Source: DATKEG01 sp035544515 (GTDB lineage: Bacteria > Acidobacteriota > Vicinamibacteria > Fen-336). Taken from it: DNA of 14,573 nt. The notes below the pieces were generated by a model. It had not been told where the DNA came from and ran no database searches. It saw only the letters and a list, made by a program, of their open reading frames with translations. The translations under genes and the position numbers were made by a program. The stretch is from assembly GCA_035544515.1 (NCBI GenBank), contig DATKEG010000227.1:1-14573 (forward strand). The letters are read 5' to 3'. Below, piece after piece: positions 1 to 8,035 of the stretch. Positions within the stretch are counted from its first letter, which is position 1, and each line of letters opens with the position of its first letter.

Positions 1-2
1 GC

Positions 3-131
3 ATGAGCAAGATCCTCCGCGGTCTGGCCGCCGGCTACGGCGCCAAGAAGCTGGGTGGCGGCTGCTTCAGCACGATCCTGATCTTCATCCTGCTGTGGTG
101 GCTGCTCGGTAATTTCGGGATTTTCGAGTAG
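3..131 (+). CDS. small single-span membrane protein, 42 aa, function unknown
   Basis: An open frame begins with ATG two bases from the window edge and ends with TAG. It encodes 42 residues. Residues 1-20 are Gly-rich and basic (AAGYGAKKLGGG), and residues 22-41 are a strongly hydrophobic stretch (STILIFILLWWLLG) that would make one transmembrane helix. The basic residues before the helix suggest an inside N-terminus. I have an impression of similar short GAKKLGGG-plus-hydrophobic-tail proteins in Gram-negative genomes but know no function. The true start could lie upstream of the window, so this may be the C-terminal tail of a longer protein. It converges with the GH38 gene, and only 15 bases separate the stops. 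No ribosome binding site can be judged. Confidence 0.6.
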   Translation: MSKILRGLAAGYGAKKLGGGCFSTILIFILLWWLLGNFGIFE

Positions 132-146
132 GACCGGCGCCCTAGC

Positions 147-2939
147 CTAGCGTCCACCGCGGTCGGGGACGAGCTCGACCGTCTGGACGCGTCCGCCCGG
201 CAGGGCGAGCGAAACCTGGCCCTGCGCCGCGGGGATCTCCTGCTGCGTGCGCTCCAGGAAGTCGACCGCGAAGGCTCGCGCGATCGGCAACGCGCACCGC
301 ACGCGCACCCGGACCTCCTCCCCTCCCGGGTTGAAGAGCCGGAGGAGGAGCGACTCCCGGTCGTCGGTCTTCTTCAGCGCGCTCACCACCGCCGCTCCGC
401 CCGCCGGCCCCTCGCTCGTGACCGAGATGAGCGAGAGCCGCGCCGGCCACCGGCCGCCCGCCGCCGCGGGCGCGAGCCGCGGCGGATGCAGCCAGCTCCG
501 GGCCGAGCGCAGGAGGGCGGCGGCGCTCGGGGGCGCGGCGCGCGGCTCGAAGGCGAGGCGGAACTCGTGCCGGCCCGGGCACTGCGCCCCGGGGGTGGGC
601 AGGGCCGGCCCGGCATGCCCGGCCGGCCGCGTGGCCAGGCCCTCGCGCGAGAGCGCGCCCACGCACCGCAGCAGCGTGACCGCGATCCGGGCGCCGTCGC
701 CGGGCACGATCTCGTATTCGGCCAATCCGTCGGCCAGCACGGACGCTCCACAGGAGAGGTCGCCGGCCTCCACCAGGGACTGCATGGGCGCCGTACTCAC
801 GGTCGCCTCCAGCCTCGGCGCTTCCACGGGCGCGCGCCAGGCCGGCCGCTCGACCACGGCGAACGCGCTGTCCGCGCGCACCGTGGCCACCACCGCCGCG
901 CCCGCCGCGAAGAGCACGCGCAGCCGGTGGTCGCGCGCGCGATTGTCCACGGCCGCCGCCCAGCTCACGCGCCCCGACCCGGCGTCCAGCCCGACGCGGA
1001 GCGACACGGGCAGGCCCACGCGCTCGTCGCTGCGGGCCCGGCCGTCGGCCGACGCCTGGGCCGGCACCGGCAGCTCCAGCTCGATGCCCAACATGGCCCG
1101 CAGCGGGCCCGAGGCCAGGAGCCGCACGGCGACCGGCCGCGCCTGCGTACCGGCCACCCGGAGGTCCTCCGCGGGCGGGCAGTAGGCGTACGCGTCGCCG
1201 ACGTCTCCGGTGTCCTCCAGCTCGCCACAGCGGCGGTAGACCATGCCCGTGCGCTTGTCGCGCACGACGAGCGTGCCGTCGTCGCCGGCGTCCACGCGCA
1301 GCCATGCGTTCTCCAGCCAGCGATCGCCGGCGGAGACCGCGCCCGCGGGCCGGGGCACGAACGGCGTGGCCGCCGCTTCGGAGAGATGGACGTCGAAGGA
1401 CGTGTAGCCGCCGGCCGGCACCTCCTCCGCCCACAGCGCCAGGTGCATGCGCCGCACGCGCACCGGCCACGGCGTCTCGTAGCGGCTGGTGAGATGGGCC
1501 AACCCTTCCTCGACGCTCAGCAGCTGGAACGACACGGGCCGCCCGTCCCCGTCCGTGACGGCGGTGATCGCGGCCGAGCGGCTGACCAGGGGCATCGGCT
1601 GGTCGAGCAGCTCGCGCCCCACGGTCCGTCCGGGCTCCGCGCTCTCGAAGGGCAGCTCCACCACGCCGTCCACCACGCCCGTGAACGCCTCGGCGGCGCC
1701 GTTGACCGCGATCAGGCGCAACGCTCCCGCGGTCGGCGCTTCGACCTGGCGGCCCAGGGCCGCCAGCGCGCGCTCGGTGATCCCCTCGGCCGCCTGCCGT
1801 GCGCGCGCGAAGCCGACCACGTTCTCGTCGTGGACGGCGTCGGCGCCGGCGCCGGCGATGCTGTCGTGAGGCTGGTTCTGCAGGAGCGTCTTCCAGGCGT
1901 TGCCGAGCAGCCCCCCCGGGTAGCCGGACCCCCCGAGCCACGCCATCGCCGACACCGGCTCCGCCCAGCGCTCCAGCTCACCCTCCACCCGCGCGTTGGC
2001 CTGCTTGAGGTACACACGGGTGGAGAGCACGCCGGGCATGAGAGGCGCGTAGCCCTCGCCGCCGCGCAGCTCACCGCGCACGGTCTCCAGGCCGTTGCCC
2101 GCGCCGCGGGCCTTGAGCGCCCCCCGCACCGCGTCCACGTAGGCGGGGAGGCTGGAGAGCCGCGCGCGCACGCCGGGCTCGTCGGCCAGGCGCGCCACGA
2201 AGCCGGTCAGCGCGGGATGCGGCTCCACGTGGTCGGCGCCGGCCATGAGCAGGACCTGGCCGACCGCGGACCGCGCGCCCTCGCGCGCGATCACCGCCGC
2301 GCTCCGCGCGCGCATCTCCTCCGCGGACAAGAGGGGCAGCCGCGCCGCGTTGGTGTAGCCCTCCGGCGGCAGGTGCAGCAGGAGCGCGCGCGTGCCGTCG
2401 GGCGCCTCCCACCAGTACTCCGCGCGCGCGCCGTCGAAGCCCCGCCACAGCACCGCGCTCTGCACCCCGAAGTGGGCCAGGATCTGCGGCATCTGCGCCA
2501 CGTGGCCGTAGGGGTCCGGCAGGTAGCCGACGGACATGGCCGAGCCGAAGCGCGCGGCCTGGCGGTGTCCGAGCGCGAGGTTGCGCACGAGCGCCTCGCC
2601 GCTCACCAGGAACTCGTCCGGCATCACGTACCACGGCCCCACCAGCACGCGCCGCTCCGCGATGCGGCGGCGCAGGCGCTCCGCCTGCTCGGGCCGCACC
2701 TCGAGGTAGTCGTCGAGGACGATGGTCTGGCCGTCGAGGTGGAACGACTGGAAGCGCGGGTCGGCGTCCATGAGGTCGAGCACGCCGTCGATCAGCTCGA
2801 CGAGCCTCAGCCGGAACTGCTCGCGCGTGAGCCGCCGCTCGCGGTCCCAGTGCGTATGGGAAACGACGTGGACCTCCAGGGGTGGGGCGGGCACGTGCGG
2901 GACCGGGACGAGACTACGCGCGCGCTCGGCGACGGTCAA
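147..2939 (-). CDS. GH38 alpha-mannosidase, MngB (mannosylglycerate hydrolase)-like
   Basis: A 930-residue cytosolic-looking protein without a signal peptide, the usual size for bacterial GH38. It should cleave alpha-mannosides with retention, using a zinc-dependent site. Visible signatures are HTHWD (residues 28-32, zinc His and Asp), LDGQTIVLDDYLEVRPE (68-84), GPWY (101-104), LPDPYGH (140-146, with D142 the expected nucleophile), and NQPHDS (355-360, second zinc His). The N-terminal catalytic half most resembles E. coli MngB; the C-terminal half is the beta-sandwich-rich region. The start shown is TTG with no clear Shine-Dalgarno. A GTG at codon 16 is an alternative, and both precede HTHWD. 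It lies 63 bases downstream of otsA-otsB on the same strand, so co-transcription is likely. The Trp usually following HTHWDRE is Arg here (DRERR). Substrate is not determined: mannosylglycerate, a mannosyl oligosaccharide or a glycan are all possible. Confidence 0.9.
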   Translation of the reverse strand: MTVAERARSLVPVPHVPAPPLEVHVVSHTHWDRERRLTREQFRLRLVELIDGVLDLMDADPRFQSFHLDGQTIVLDDYLEVRPEQAERLRRRIAERRVLVGPWYVMPDEFLVSGEALVRNLALGHRQAARFGSAMSVGYLPDPYGHVAQMPQILAHFGVQSAVLWRGFDGARAEYWWEAPDGTRALLLHLPPEGYTNAARLPLLSAEEMRARSAAVIAREGARSAVGQVLLMAGADHVEPHPALTGFVARLADEPGVRARLSSLPAYVDAVRGALKARGAGNGLETVRGELRGGEGYAPLMPGVLSTRVYLKQANARVEGELERWAEPVSAMAWLGGSGYPGGLLGNAWKTLLQNQPHDSIAGAGADAVHDENVVGFARARQAAEGITERALAALGRQVEAPTAGALRLIAVNGAAEAFTGVVDGVVELPFESAEPGRTVGRELLDQPMPLVSRSAAITAVTDGDGRPVSFQLLSVEEGLAHLTSRYETPWPVRVRRMHLALWAEEVPAGGYTSFDVHLSEAAATPFVPRPAGAVSAGDRWLENAWLRVDAGDDGTLVVRDKRTGMVYRRCGELEDTGDVGDAYAYCPPAEDLRVAGTQARPVAVRLLASGPLRAMLGIELELPVPAQASADGRARSDERVGLPVSLRVGLDAGSGRVSWAAAVDNRARDHRLRVLFAAGAAVVATVRADSAFAVVERPAWRAPVEAPRLEATVSTAPMQSLVEAGDLSCGASVLADGLAEYEIVPGDGARIAVTLLRCVGALSREGLATRPAGHAGPALPTPGAQCPGRHEFRLAFEPRAAPPSAAALLRSARSWLHPPRLAPAAAGGRWPARLSLISVTSEGPAGGAAVVSALKKTDDRESLLLRLFNPGGEEVRVRVRCALPIARAFAVDFLERTQQEIPAAQGQVSLALPGGRVQTVELVPDRGGR

Positions 2940-3002
2940 GCGTGCCGAGGAGAGGCGGCGCGCGCCGCGCGCGCTCCCGCGCCCCGATCGGGCGGCGTCG
3001 CC
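2940..3002. repeat. otsA-otsB/GH38 intergenic spacer with two perfect palindromes
   Basis: The 63-base spacer holds a 12-base perfect palindrome, CGGCGCGCGCCG (2956-2967), inside a run of alternating C and G, and a 10-base perfect palindrome, CCCGATCGGG (2983-2992). In the leftward transcript these could fold between the two coding regions and affect decay or read-through. No U-tract follows, so a classical terminator is not supported. In DNA this rich in G and C short palindromes arise easily. Confidence 0.35.
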
Positions 3003-5210
3003 TCAGGACAGCGAGCGCGCCAGCTCGTCGAGGAACGCGCGCACGGTGCGGGGATCGGGCAGCCGGAAGCGGGCGCGCGAGGGTCCCTGGCCGATGCGAA
3101 CCGTCCAGGCGTCGGCCGGAAGCTGCTCGAAGAGGTCCTCGTCCGTCCGGTCGTCGCCCATGGCCAGCCGGAACTCGGCCGGCGCGCCCGCCTCCAGCCA
3201 GCCCACCACCGATCCCTTGTGCGCCCAGGCCGGCCGCACCTCCACCGCCTTGTGCCCGCGCATGGCCCGGCTCTCCGTCTCCGCCAGCATCTGCTCGAGG
3301 TTGTGCACCAGCTCGTTGGCGACCCAGTCGCCGAACTCGGGATCCGACAGCCGGTAGTGCCAGACCAGGCAGTGCTCCTTCTCCTCGATGAAGCTGCCCG
3401 GCGTGCGGTCGGCGTAGTGCTCGAGCACCGGAAGCACGCGCGCCTTCCAGGTGCCGTCGGCGTCGGGCCGCATGGAGCGCCAGGCGCCGCCGGCGGGGCG
3501 CAGGAGCGCGCCGTGCTCGGCGGCCAGGGCCAGGCCGGGCACGCCCGAGAACCAGCGATCGAGGTCGGCGCGCGCGCGGCCCGACAGCAGGCAGACCGTG
3601 GTGGCGGGCAGGCTCGACAGCCGGGCGAGCAGGGAGAGCAGCTCGCCGGGCGGGGTGGCCTGGCGCGGCGTGGCGGTGTAGCCGACGAGCGTCCCGTCGT
3701 AGTCGAGGATGACCAGGCGCTGCCCGGCCGCCCGGAACGCCTCCACCGCCTCCCCCCGCGGCAGGTCGGCGGGCTGGTCCATCCGCTCGCCGCGCTGCGC
3801 CCCCGCCTCGCGCAGGCTGGCCAGGAAGCGCTCGCTCCAGGCGAACACGTTGTTGCGGAACACGCGGCGGCGCAGCGCGGCCATGCGGGCCTGGCGTTCG
3901 TCCGCCGGCAGGGAGAGGGCCGCCTCCACCGCCTCGGCGGTGCGCTCCTCGTCGTAGGGGTTCACCACGAAGGCCTCGCCCATCTCCGCCGCCGCGCCCG
4001 CGAACTCGCTCAGCACCAGCGCCGCCTCGCGGCTCTCGTCCTGGCAGGCCACGTACTCCTTGGCCACGAGGTTCATGCCGTCGCGCAGCGGCGTCACCCA
4101 GCCCACGTCGGCCAGGGCGTACAGGGCCACCAGCTCGGAGCGCGGGATGCCGCGGTACACGTACGAGACCGGGGTCCAGTCCGGCGTGCCGAAGTCCCCG
4201 TTGATCTCGCCGACCAGCCCGTTCACCGCGCGGCGCAGGTTGTTGTACACGGCGATGTTCTCGCGCGAAGGCACCGCGACCTGTACGAGCACCACCTGCC
4301 CGCGCAGGTGCGGCGCCTTCTCCAGCAGGCGGCGGTACGCGCGCAGGCGCTGGGGCAGCCCCTTGGTGTAGTCCAGCCGGTCCACCGCCAGCAGCACCTT
4401 CCGGCCCTGGAACCGCTCGCGGTAGCGTGCCAGCGCGGCGATGGTGTCCGCGTCCTCGCGCAGGAGCCCGGCGAACTCGTCGGGCGCGATCCCGATGGGC
4501 AGCGCCTCCAGTCGCGTCACCCGGCCCGCGCTGACCACGCGGTCCATCCGGCTGTCGTAGCCGTGCACGCGGAGGAGCGACGAGCGGAAGTGCTGCAGGT
4601 CGGAGAACGTCTGGAAGGCCAGGAGGTCGGCTCCGAGCAGCCCGCGCAGGACCTCGGCCCGGCGGGGCAGGATGCGGAACATCTCGGAGTTGGGGAACGG
4701 GATGTGGAGGAAGAAGCCGATGGTGGCCGCGGGCGCCGCCTCGCGCAGCATCTGCGGGAGCAGCATCAGGTGGTAGTCGTGGATCCACACCACGTCGCCC
4801 GGGGCGATCTCCTCGAGCACGGCGTCGCGGAACCGCTGGTTCGCCTCCACGTAGGCGTCCCAGCCGCCGGAGTCGAAATGGAGCCGGGTGGGGAACTGGT
4901 GGAACAGCGGCCAGAGGCTCTGGTTGGCGAACCCCTCGTAGAAGCGCAGCGCGACCTCGCCCGGCAGGTCCACCGCCACGAACCCGAGCTCGTCCCGCCA
5001 GCGGCGCAGCTCGCGCTCGCGCTGGGGGTCCGGACGCGCCGACGCCTCGCCCGGCCAGCCCAGCCACACCCCGCCCGTGCGGGCCATGATCGGCTCCATG
5101 GCCGTGGCCAGCCCGCCGGAGCTGCGCTGCGTGCGCCAGCGGCCCTCCGCCGCGGGCACCAGCGTGACGGGAAGCCGGTTCGATACCACCACGACCCTGC
5201 CGTCGGTCAT
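3003..5210 (-). CDS. otsA-otsB: bifunctional trehalose-6-phosphate synthase/phosphatase (OtsA-OtsB fusion)
   Basis: A 735-residue fusion makes trehalose from UDP-(or other NDP-)glucose and glucose-6-phosphate, then removes the phosphate. The GT20 synthase domain spans residues 1-465: VVVVSNRLP (6-14), SSGGLATAM (30-38), VWLGWPG (48-54), WIHDYHLMLLP (142-152), FFLHIPFP (166-173), DRLDYTKGL (277-285), and TPLRDGMNLVAKEY (373-386). The HAD phosphatase domain follows from about 498: LDYDGTLVGYT (502-512, nucleophile D503), LLSGR (541-545), EHGALLRP (565-572), the conserved Lys in HKGS (664-667), and GDDRTDED (685-692). The start at 5210 puts SNRLP at the family position. An in-frame ATG at 5270 would add 20 residues and overlap the start of the divergent GH15 gene. 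Neither start has a good Shine-Dalgarno. The GH38 gene follows on the same strand. Both active sites look intact. Confidence 0.95.
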   Translation of the reverse strand: MTDGRVVVVSNRLPVTLVPAAEGRWRTQRSSGGLATAMEPIMARTGGVWLGWPGEASARPDPQRERELRRWRDELGFVAVDLPGEVALRFYEGFANQSLWPLFHQFPTRLHFDSGGWDAYVEANQRFRDAVLEEIAPGDVVWIHDYHLMLLPQMLREAAPAATIGFFLHIPFPNSEMFRILPRRAEVLRGLLGADLLAFQTFSDLQHFRSSLLRVHGYDSRMDRVVSAGRVTRLEALPIGIAPDEFAGLLREDADTIAALARYRERFQGRKVLLAVDRLDYTKGLPQRLRAYRRLLEKAPHLRGQVVLVQVAVPSRENIAVYNNLRRAVNGLVGEINGDFGTPDWTPVSYVYRGIPRSELVALYALADVGWVTPLRDGMNLVAKEYVACQDESREAALVLSEFAGAAAEMGEAFVVNPYDEERTAEAVEAALSLPADERQARMAALRRRVFRNNVFAWSERFLASLREAGAQRGERMDQPADLPRGEAVEAFRAAGQRLVILDYDGTLVGYTATPRQATPPGELLSLLARLSSLPATTVCLLSGRARADLDRWFSGVPGLALAAEHGALLRPAGGAWRSMRPDADGTWKARVLPVLEHYADRTPGSFIEEKEHCLVWHYRLSDPEFGDWVANELVHNLEQMLAETESRAMRGHKAVEVRPAWAHKGSVVGWLEAGAPAEFRLAMGDDRTDEDLFEQLPADAWTVRIGQGPSRARFRLPDPRTVRAFLDELARSLS

Positions 5211-5268
5211 CCCGACATTGTCGTCCACCACACCCGGAATTGGTGCGTCCGTGCGAACCTTGGGAGGC
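5211..5268. promoter_or_regulatory. divergent control region between otsA-otsB and GH15 gene
   Basis: If otsA-otsB starts at 5210, these 58 bases must contain the promoters or translation signals for both directions. I see no convincing -35/-10 pair on either strand. On the plus strand GGGAGG ends one base before the GH15 ATG, too close for a normal Shine-Dalgarno. Promoters may therefore lie inside the opposing coding sequences. Confidence 0.35.
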
Positions 5269-7110
5269 ATGGCCTACCTGCCGATCGAGGACCACGGCGT
5301 CATCGGCGACATGCGCACCGCCGCGCTGGTGGGCCTCGACGGCACTCTCGACTGGCTCTGCTACCCGCGCTTCGACTCGCCCTCGGTCTTCGCCGCCCTG
5401 CTCGACGACGGCAAGGGCGGCTCGTTCGGCATCGCCCCCGTGACCCCGGGAGCGGTGCGCAAGCAGTTCTACTGGCCGGACACCAACGTGCTCGTCACCC
5501 GGTTCCTCTCCCCCGAGGGTGTGGGACAGGTCACGGACTTCATGCCGGTCGGCGGGCGCCCCGAGGCCGGGTCGAGCGTGATCCGCCGCGTGGCCGTCGT
5601 GCGCGGCGCCGTACGGTTCCGCCTCGAGTGCCGCCCGGCCTTCGACTACGCGCGCGCCGGACACCACCTCTCGCTGCACGGGACGTCGGTCGCCTTCCGT
5701 TCCGGCGACCTCGCCCTGGAGCTGGCGGGCGAGGTGCCGCTCGTTCCGCGCGGAGAGGCGGCCACCGCCGAGTTCGAGCTGCGTGAGGGCGAGGCGCTGG
5801 CCTTCACCTGGCGGCCCCTGCCCCCGGGCGCGGAGGGGGGCGGCGTCTTCACGGACGCGGAGGCGGCCGAGCACTTCAACCGCACGGTCCAGTTCTGGCG
5901 CCGCTGGCTCTCGCGGTGCACGTACACCGGCCGCTGGCGGGAGATGGTCTACCGCTCGGCGCTGGCCCTGAAGCTCCTGACCTACGAGCCCACCGGGGCC
6001 ATCGTGGCCGCCCCGACCTGCGGCCTGCCGGAGGAGCTCGGCGGCGTGCGCAACTGGGACTATCGCTACGTCTGGCTGCGCGACGCCGCCCTGACCGTGT
6101 ACGCGCTCGTGCGCGTCGGCTTCACGGAGGAGGCCGCCCGCTTCATGAGCTTCGTGGAGGGCCGCTGCCGCGAGCCGGAGCAGGGCGCGCCCCTGGCCGT
6201 GATGTACGGGATCGACGGCCGCCACATGCACGGGGAGGAGGAGCTCACCCACCTCTCCGGCTATCGGGGCTCGCGGCCCGTGCGCATCGGCAACGGCGCC
6301 TACGACCAGCTCCAGCTCGACATCTATGGCGAGCTGATGGACGCGGTGTACCTCTACAACCGGGACGTGACGCCCATCTCCTACGATCTGTGGAGCCACC
6401 TGCGCCGCATCGCGGGCTGGGTGGCCGACAACTGGCACCTCCCCGACGAAGGCATCTGGGAAGTCCGGGGCGGTCCGCGCCCGTTCGTGCACTCGAAGCT
6501 GATGTGCTGGGTGGCCCTCGACCGCGCGCGCCGCCTGGCCGTGGACCGCTCGTTTCCCGCGGACCGGCACCGCTGGGAGGACCAGCGCGACCGCCTCTAC
6601 GACGAGATCATGGAGAAGGGCTGGAGCCCGGACCGGCAGGCCTTCGTGCAGGCCTACGGCAGCGAAAGCCTGGATGCGAGCGTCTTGATGATGCCTCTCG
6701 TGAACTTCCTCGCGCCGACCGACCCGCGCATGCTCAGCACGCTGCAGCAGATCCAGAAGCCGCCCTCCCAGGGCGGCCTCGTCTCCAACGGCCTCGTGCA
6801 CCGCTACGACGTCGTCCGCTCGCCGGACGGCATCAAGGGCGACGAAGGCACCTTCAACGTGTGCACGTTCTGGCTCGTGGACGCGCTGGTCACCGGTGGG
6901 GCCGGCCGCGGCCGTGCGCGCCTGCAGGAGGCGCGGCTCGTGTTCGAGCAGATGCTCGGCTACGCCAACCACCTCGGGCTGTACGCGGAGGAAACGGGCC
7001 CGAGCGGCGAGGCCCTGGGCAACTTCCCGCAGGCCTTCACGCACCTCGGCCTGATCAGCTCCGCCTTCAACCTGGACCGCGCGCTGAGCAACCACCGCAA
7101 ACGGATCTGA
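5269..7110 (+). CDS. GH15 family hydrolase (glucoamylase/trehalase type)
   Basis: A 613-residue inverting alpha-glucosidase-type enzyme without a signal peptide, so cytosolic. It has the usual two-part GH15 layout: an N-terminal beta-sandwich opening with YLPIEDHGVIGD (residues 3-14) and LDWLCYPRFDSPSVFAALL (27-45), then the (alpha/alpha)6 barrel from about residue 220. Barrel motifs are NWDYRYVWLRDAA (262-274), PDEGIWEVRG (392-401, E398 the expected general acid) and GDEGTF (524-529, E526 the expected base). Mycobacterial and archaeal members of this group act as trehalases, others as glucoamylase or glucodextranase. Divergence from otsA-otsB favours trehalase or another intracellular alpha-glucoside hydrolase, but that is inference. 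The ATG at 5269 matches the family start; GGAGG is only one base upstream, so a GTG at 5251 is a possible alternative. Confidence 0.92.
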   Translation: MAYLPIEDHGVIGDMRTAALVGLDGTLDWLCYPRFDSPSVFAALLDDGKGGSFGIAPVTPGAVRKQFYWPDTNVLVTRFLSPEGVGQVTDFMPVGGRPEAGSSVIRRVAVVRGAVRFRLECRPAFDYARAGHHLSLHGTSVAFRSGDLALELAGEVPLVPRGEAATAEFELREGEALAFTWRPLPPGAEGGGVFTDAEAAEHFNRTVQFWRRWLSRCTYTGRWREMVYRSALALKLLTYEPTGAIVAAPTCGLPEELGGVRNWDYRYVWLRDAALTVYALVRVGFTEEAARFMSFVEGRCREPEQGAPLAVMYGIDGRHMHGEEELTHLSGYRGSRPVRIGNGAYDQLQLDIYGELMDAVYLYNRDVTPISYDLWSHLRRIAGWVADNWHLPDEGIWEVRGGPRPFVHSKLMCWVALDRARRLAVDRSFPADRHRWEDQRDRLYDEIMEKGWSPDRQAFVQAYGSESLDASVLMMPLVNFLAPTDPRMLSTLQQIQKPPSQGGLVSNGLVHRYDVVRSPDGIKGDEGTFNVCTFWLVDALVTGGAGRGRARLQEARLVFEQMLGYANHLGLYAEETGPSGEALGNFPQAFTHLGLISSAFNLDRALSNHRKRI

Positions 7111-7152
7111 GCGCCGCCCCCGGCACGTCGTTTGCTTGATATCCGGGGCCGC

Positions 7153-7166
7153 GGTCCCGGAGGACC
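7153..7166 (+). promoter_or_regulatory. Shine-Dalgarno within a small hairpin
   Basis: GGTCC (7153-7157) and GGACC (7162-7166) are exact complements around the loop CGGA. The ribosome binding site GGAGG (7159-7163) sits across the loop and 3' arm, seven bases before the ATG at 7171. It fixes that ATG as the start over an in-frame TTG at 7132. Whether the hairpin limits translation is not known. Confidence 0.5.
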
Positions 7167-7170
7167 CCGA

Positions 7171-7974
7171 ATGGCACCGCAAGAGATCTCGATGCTCGAC
7201 CCGGCGACCGCCGCCTTCTACCGCCGCGCCATGCAGGCGCTCGACGGGGCGGGCGCCCCCTTCATGGTGGGCGGCGCGTACGCGTTGGAGCGTTACACCG
7301 GCATCGCCCGGCACACGAAGGACTTCGACATCTTCGTCCGCGGCGCCGATTGCGACCGCGTCCTCGACGTCCTGGCCGGGATGGGCTGCCGCACCGAGCG
7401 CACGTTCCCGCACTGGCTGGCCAAGGCGCACCAGGGCGAGCTGTTCATCGACGTGATCTACAGCGCGGGCAGCGGGATCGCGGTGGTGGACGAGGAGTGG
7501 TTCCAGTACGCGGAGAGGGGCGTGGTGCTCGACCTGCCCGCCCTGCTCATCCCCCCCGAGGAGATGATCTGGTCCAAGGCCTTCGTGCAGGAGCGCGAGC
7601 GCTTCGACGGCGCCGACGTGATGCACCTGCTGCACTGCCGCGCGGAGAAGCTGGACTGGAAGCGCCTGCTCCGCCGCTTCGGCCCGGACTGGCGGGTCCT
7701 CCTGGGCCACGTCGTGCTCTTCGGCTTCGTCTACCCGCACCTGCGCGACGCCGTGCCCGCCCGCATCGTGGAGGCCCTCGCCGCCCGGCTGCGGCGCGAG
7801 GGCTCCACCGAGCCGATCCGGGAGCCGGTCTGCCGGGGCACGCTGCTCTCGCGCGCCCAGTACCTGACCGACGTCAACGAGTGGGGACACCGGGACGCCC
7901 GCCTCGAGCCGCGCGTGGCCATGAGCGAGGAGGACATCGCCCACTGGACGCGCGCCATCGACGAGATCCCCTGA
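7171..7974 (+). CDS. nucleotidyltransferase-fold protein
   Basis: A 267-residue soluble protein. The N-terminal third has the layout of the polymerase-beta-like nucleotidyltransferase fold: FMVGGAYALERYTG (residues 31-44), HTKDFDIFV (48-56, acidic pair D51 and D53) and LFIDVIY (91-97, third acid D94). Family members transfer nucleotides to proteins, RNA or small molecules; the target here cannot be told from sequence. The remainder is mostly helical with conserved-looking PPEEMIWSKAFV and CRGTLLSRAQYLTDVNEW segments. The start at 7171 is supported by GGAGG seven bases upstream. It follows the GH15 stop by 60 bases and precedes the metallophosphoesterase by 61 bases on the same strand. No HEPN-type partner, as would be expected for an MNT/HEPN toxin-antitoxin pair, is adjacent. 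It could also be related to aminoglycoside nucleotidyltransferases or AbiEii-like proteins. Confidence 0.7.
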   Translation: MAPQEISMLDPATAAFYRRAMQALDGAGAPFMVGGAYALERYTGIARHTKDFDIFVRGADCDRVLDVLAGMGCRTERTFPHWLAKAHQGELFIDVIYSAGSGIAVVDEEWFQYAERGVVLDLPALLIPPEEMIWSKAFVQERERFDGADVMHLLHCRAEKLDWKRLLRRFGPDWRVLLGHVVLFGFVYPHLRDAVPARIVEALAARLRREGSTEPIREPVCRGTLLSRAQYLTDVNEWGHRDARLEPRVAMSEEDIAHWTRAIDEIP

Positions 7975-8006
7975 GCCGCCGGCCCCGCCCGGGCGGCCAC
8001 TCCCCC

Positions 8007-8015
8007 TGCTACCAT
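8007..8015 (+). promoter_or_regulatory. putative extended -10 promoter element for the phosphoesterase
   Basis: TGCTACCAT fits the extended -10 pattern TGnTAnnnT and lies 20 bases before the ATG at 8036. No good -35 hexamer is seen. It suggests the phosphoesterase may also be transcribed on its own. Confidence 0.3.
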
Positions 8016-8035
8016 GGCCGCGAGGCCAGCCACGC

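Noticed and set aside
5077..5268. Upstream extension of the GH15 frame from an ATG at 5077
   Set aside because: It lies antisense to the conserved synthase start (SNRLP region), and family members begin near YLPIEDHG.
486..5786. A single plus-strand open frame of 1766 codons
   Set aside because: It is antisense to GH38 and otsA-otsB, both with clear family motifs. Its translation is low-complexity, rich in Arg, His, Gly and Ala. Long antisense frames are expected in DNA this rich in G and C.
7132..7170. TTG start for the nucleotidyltransferase
   Set aside because: The ATG at 7171 has GGAGG at seven bases, whereas the added 13 residues are Gly/Arg/Pro-rich and look like leader sequence.
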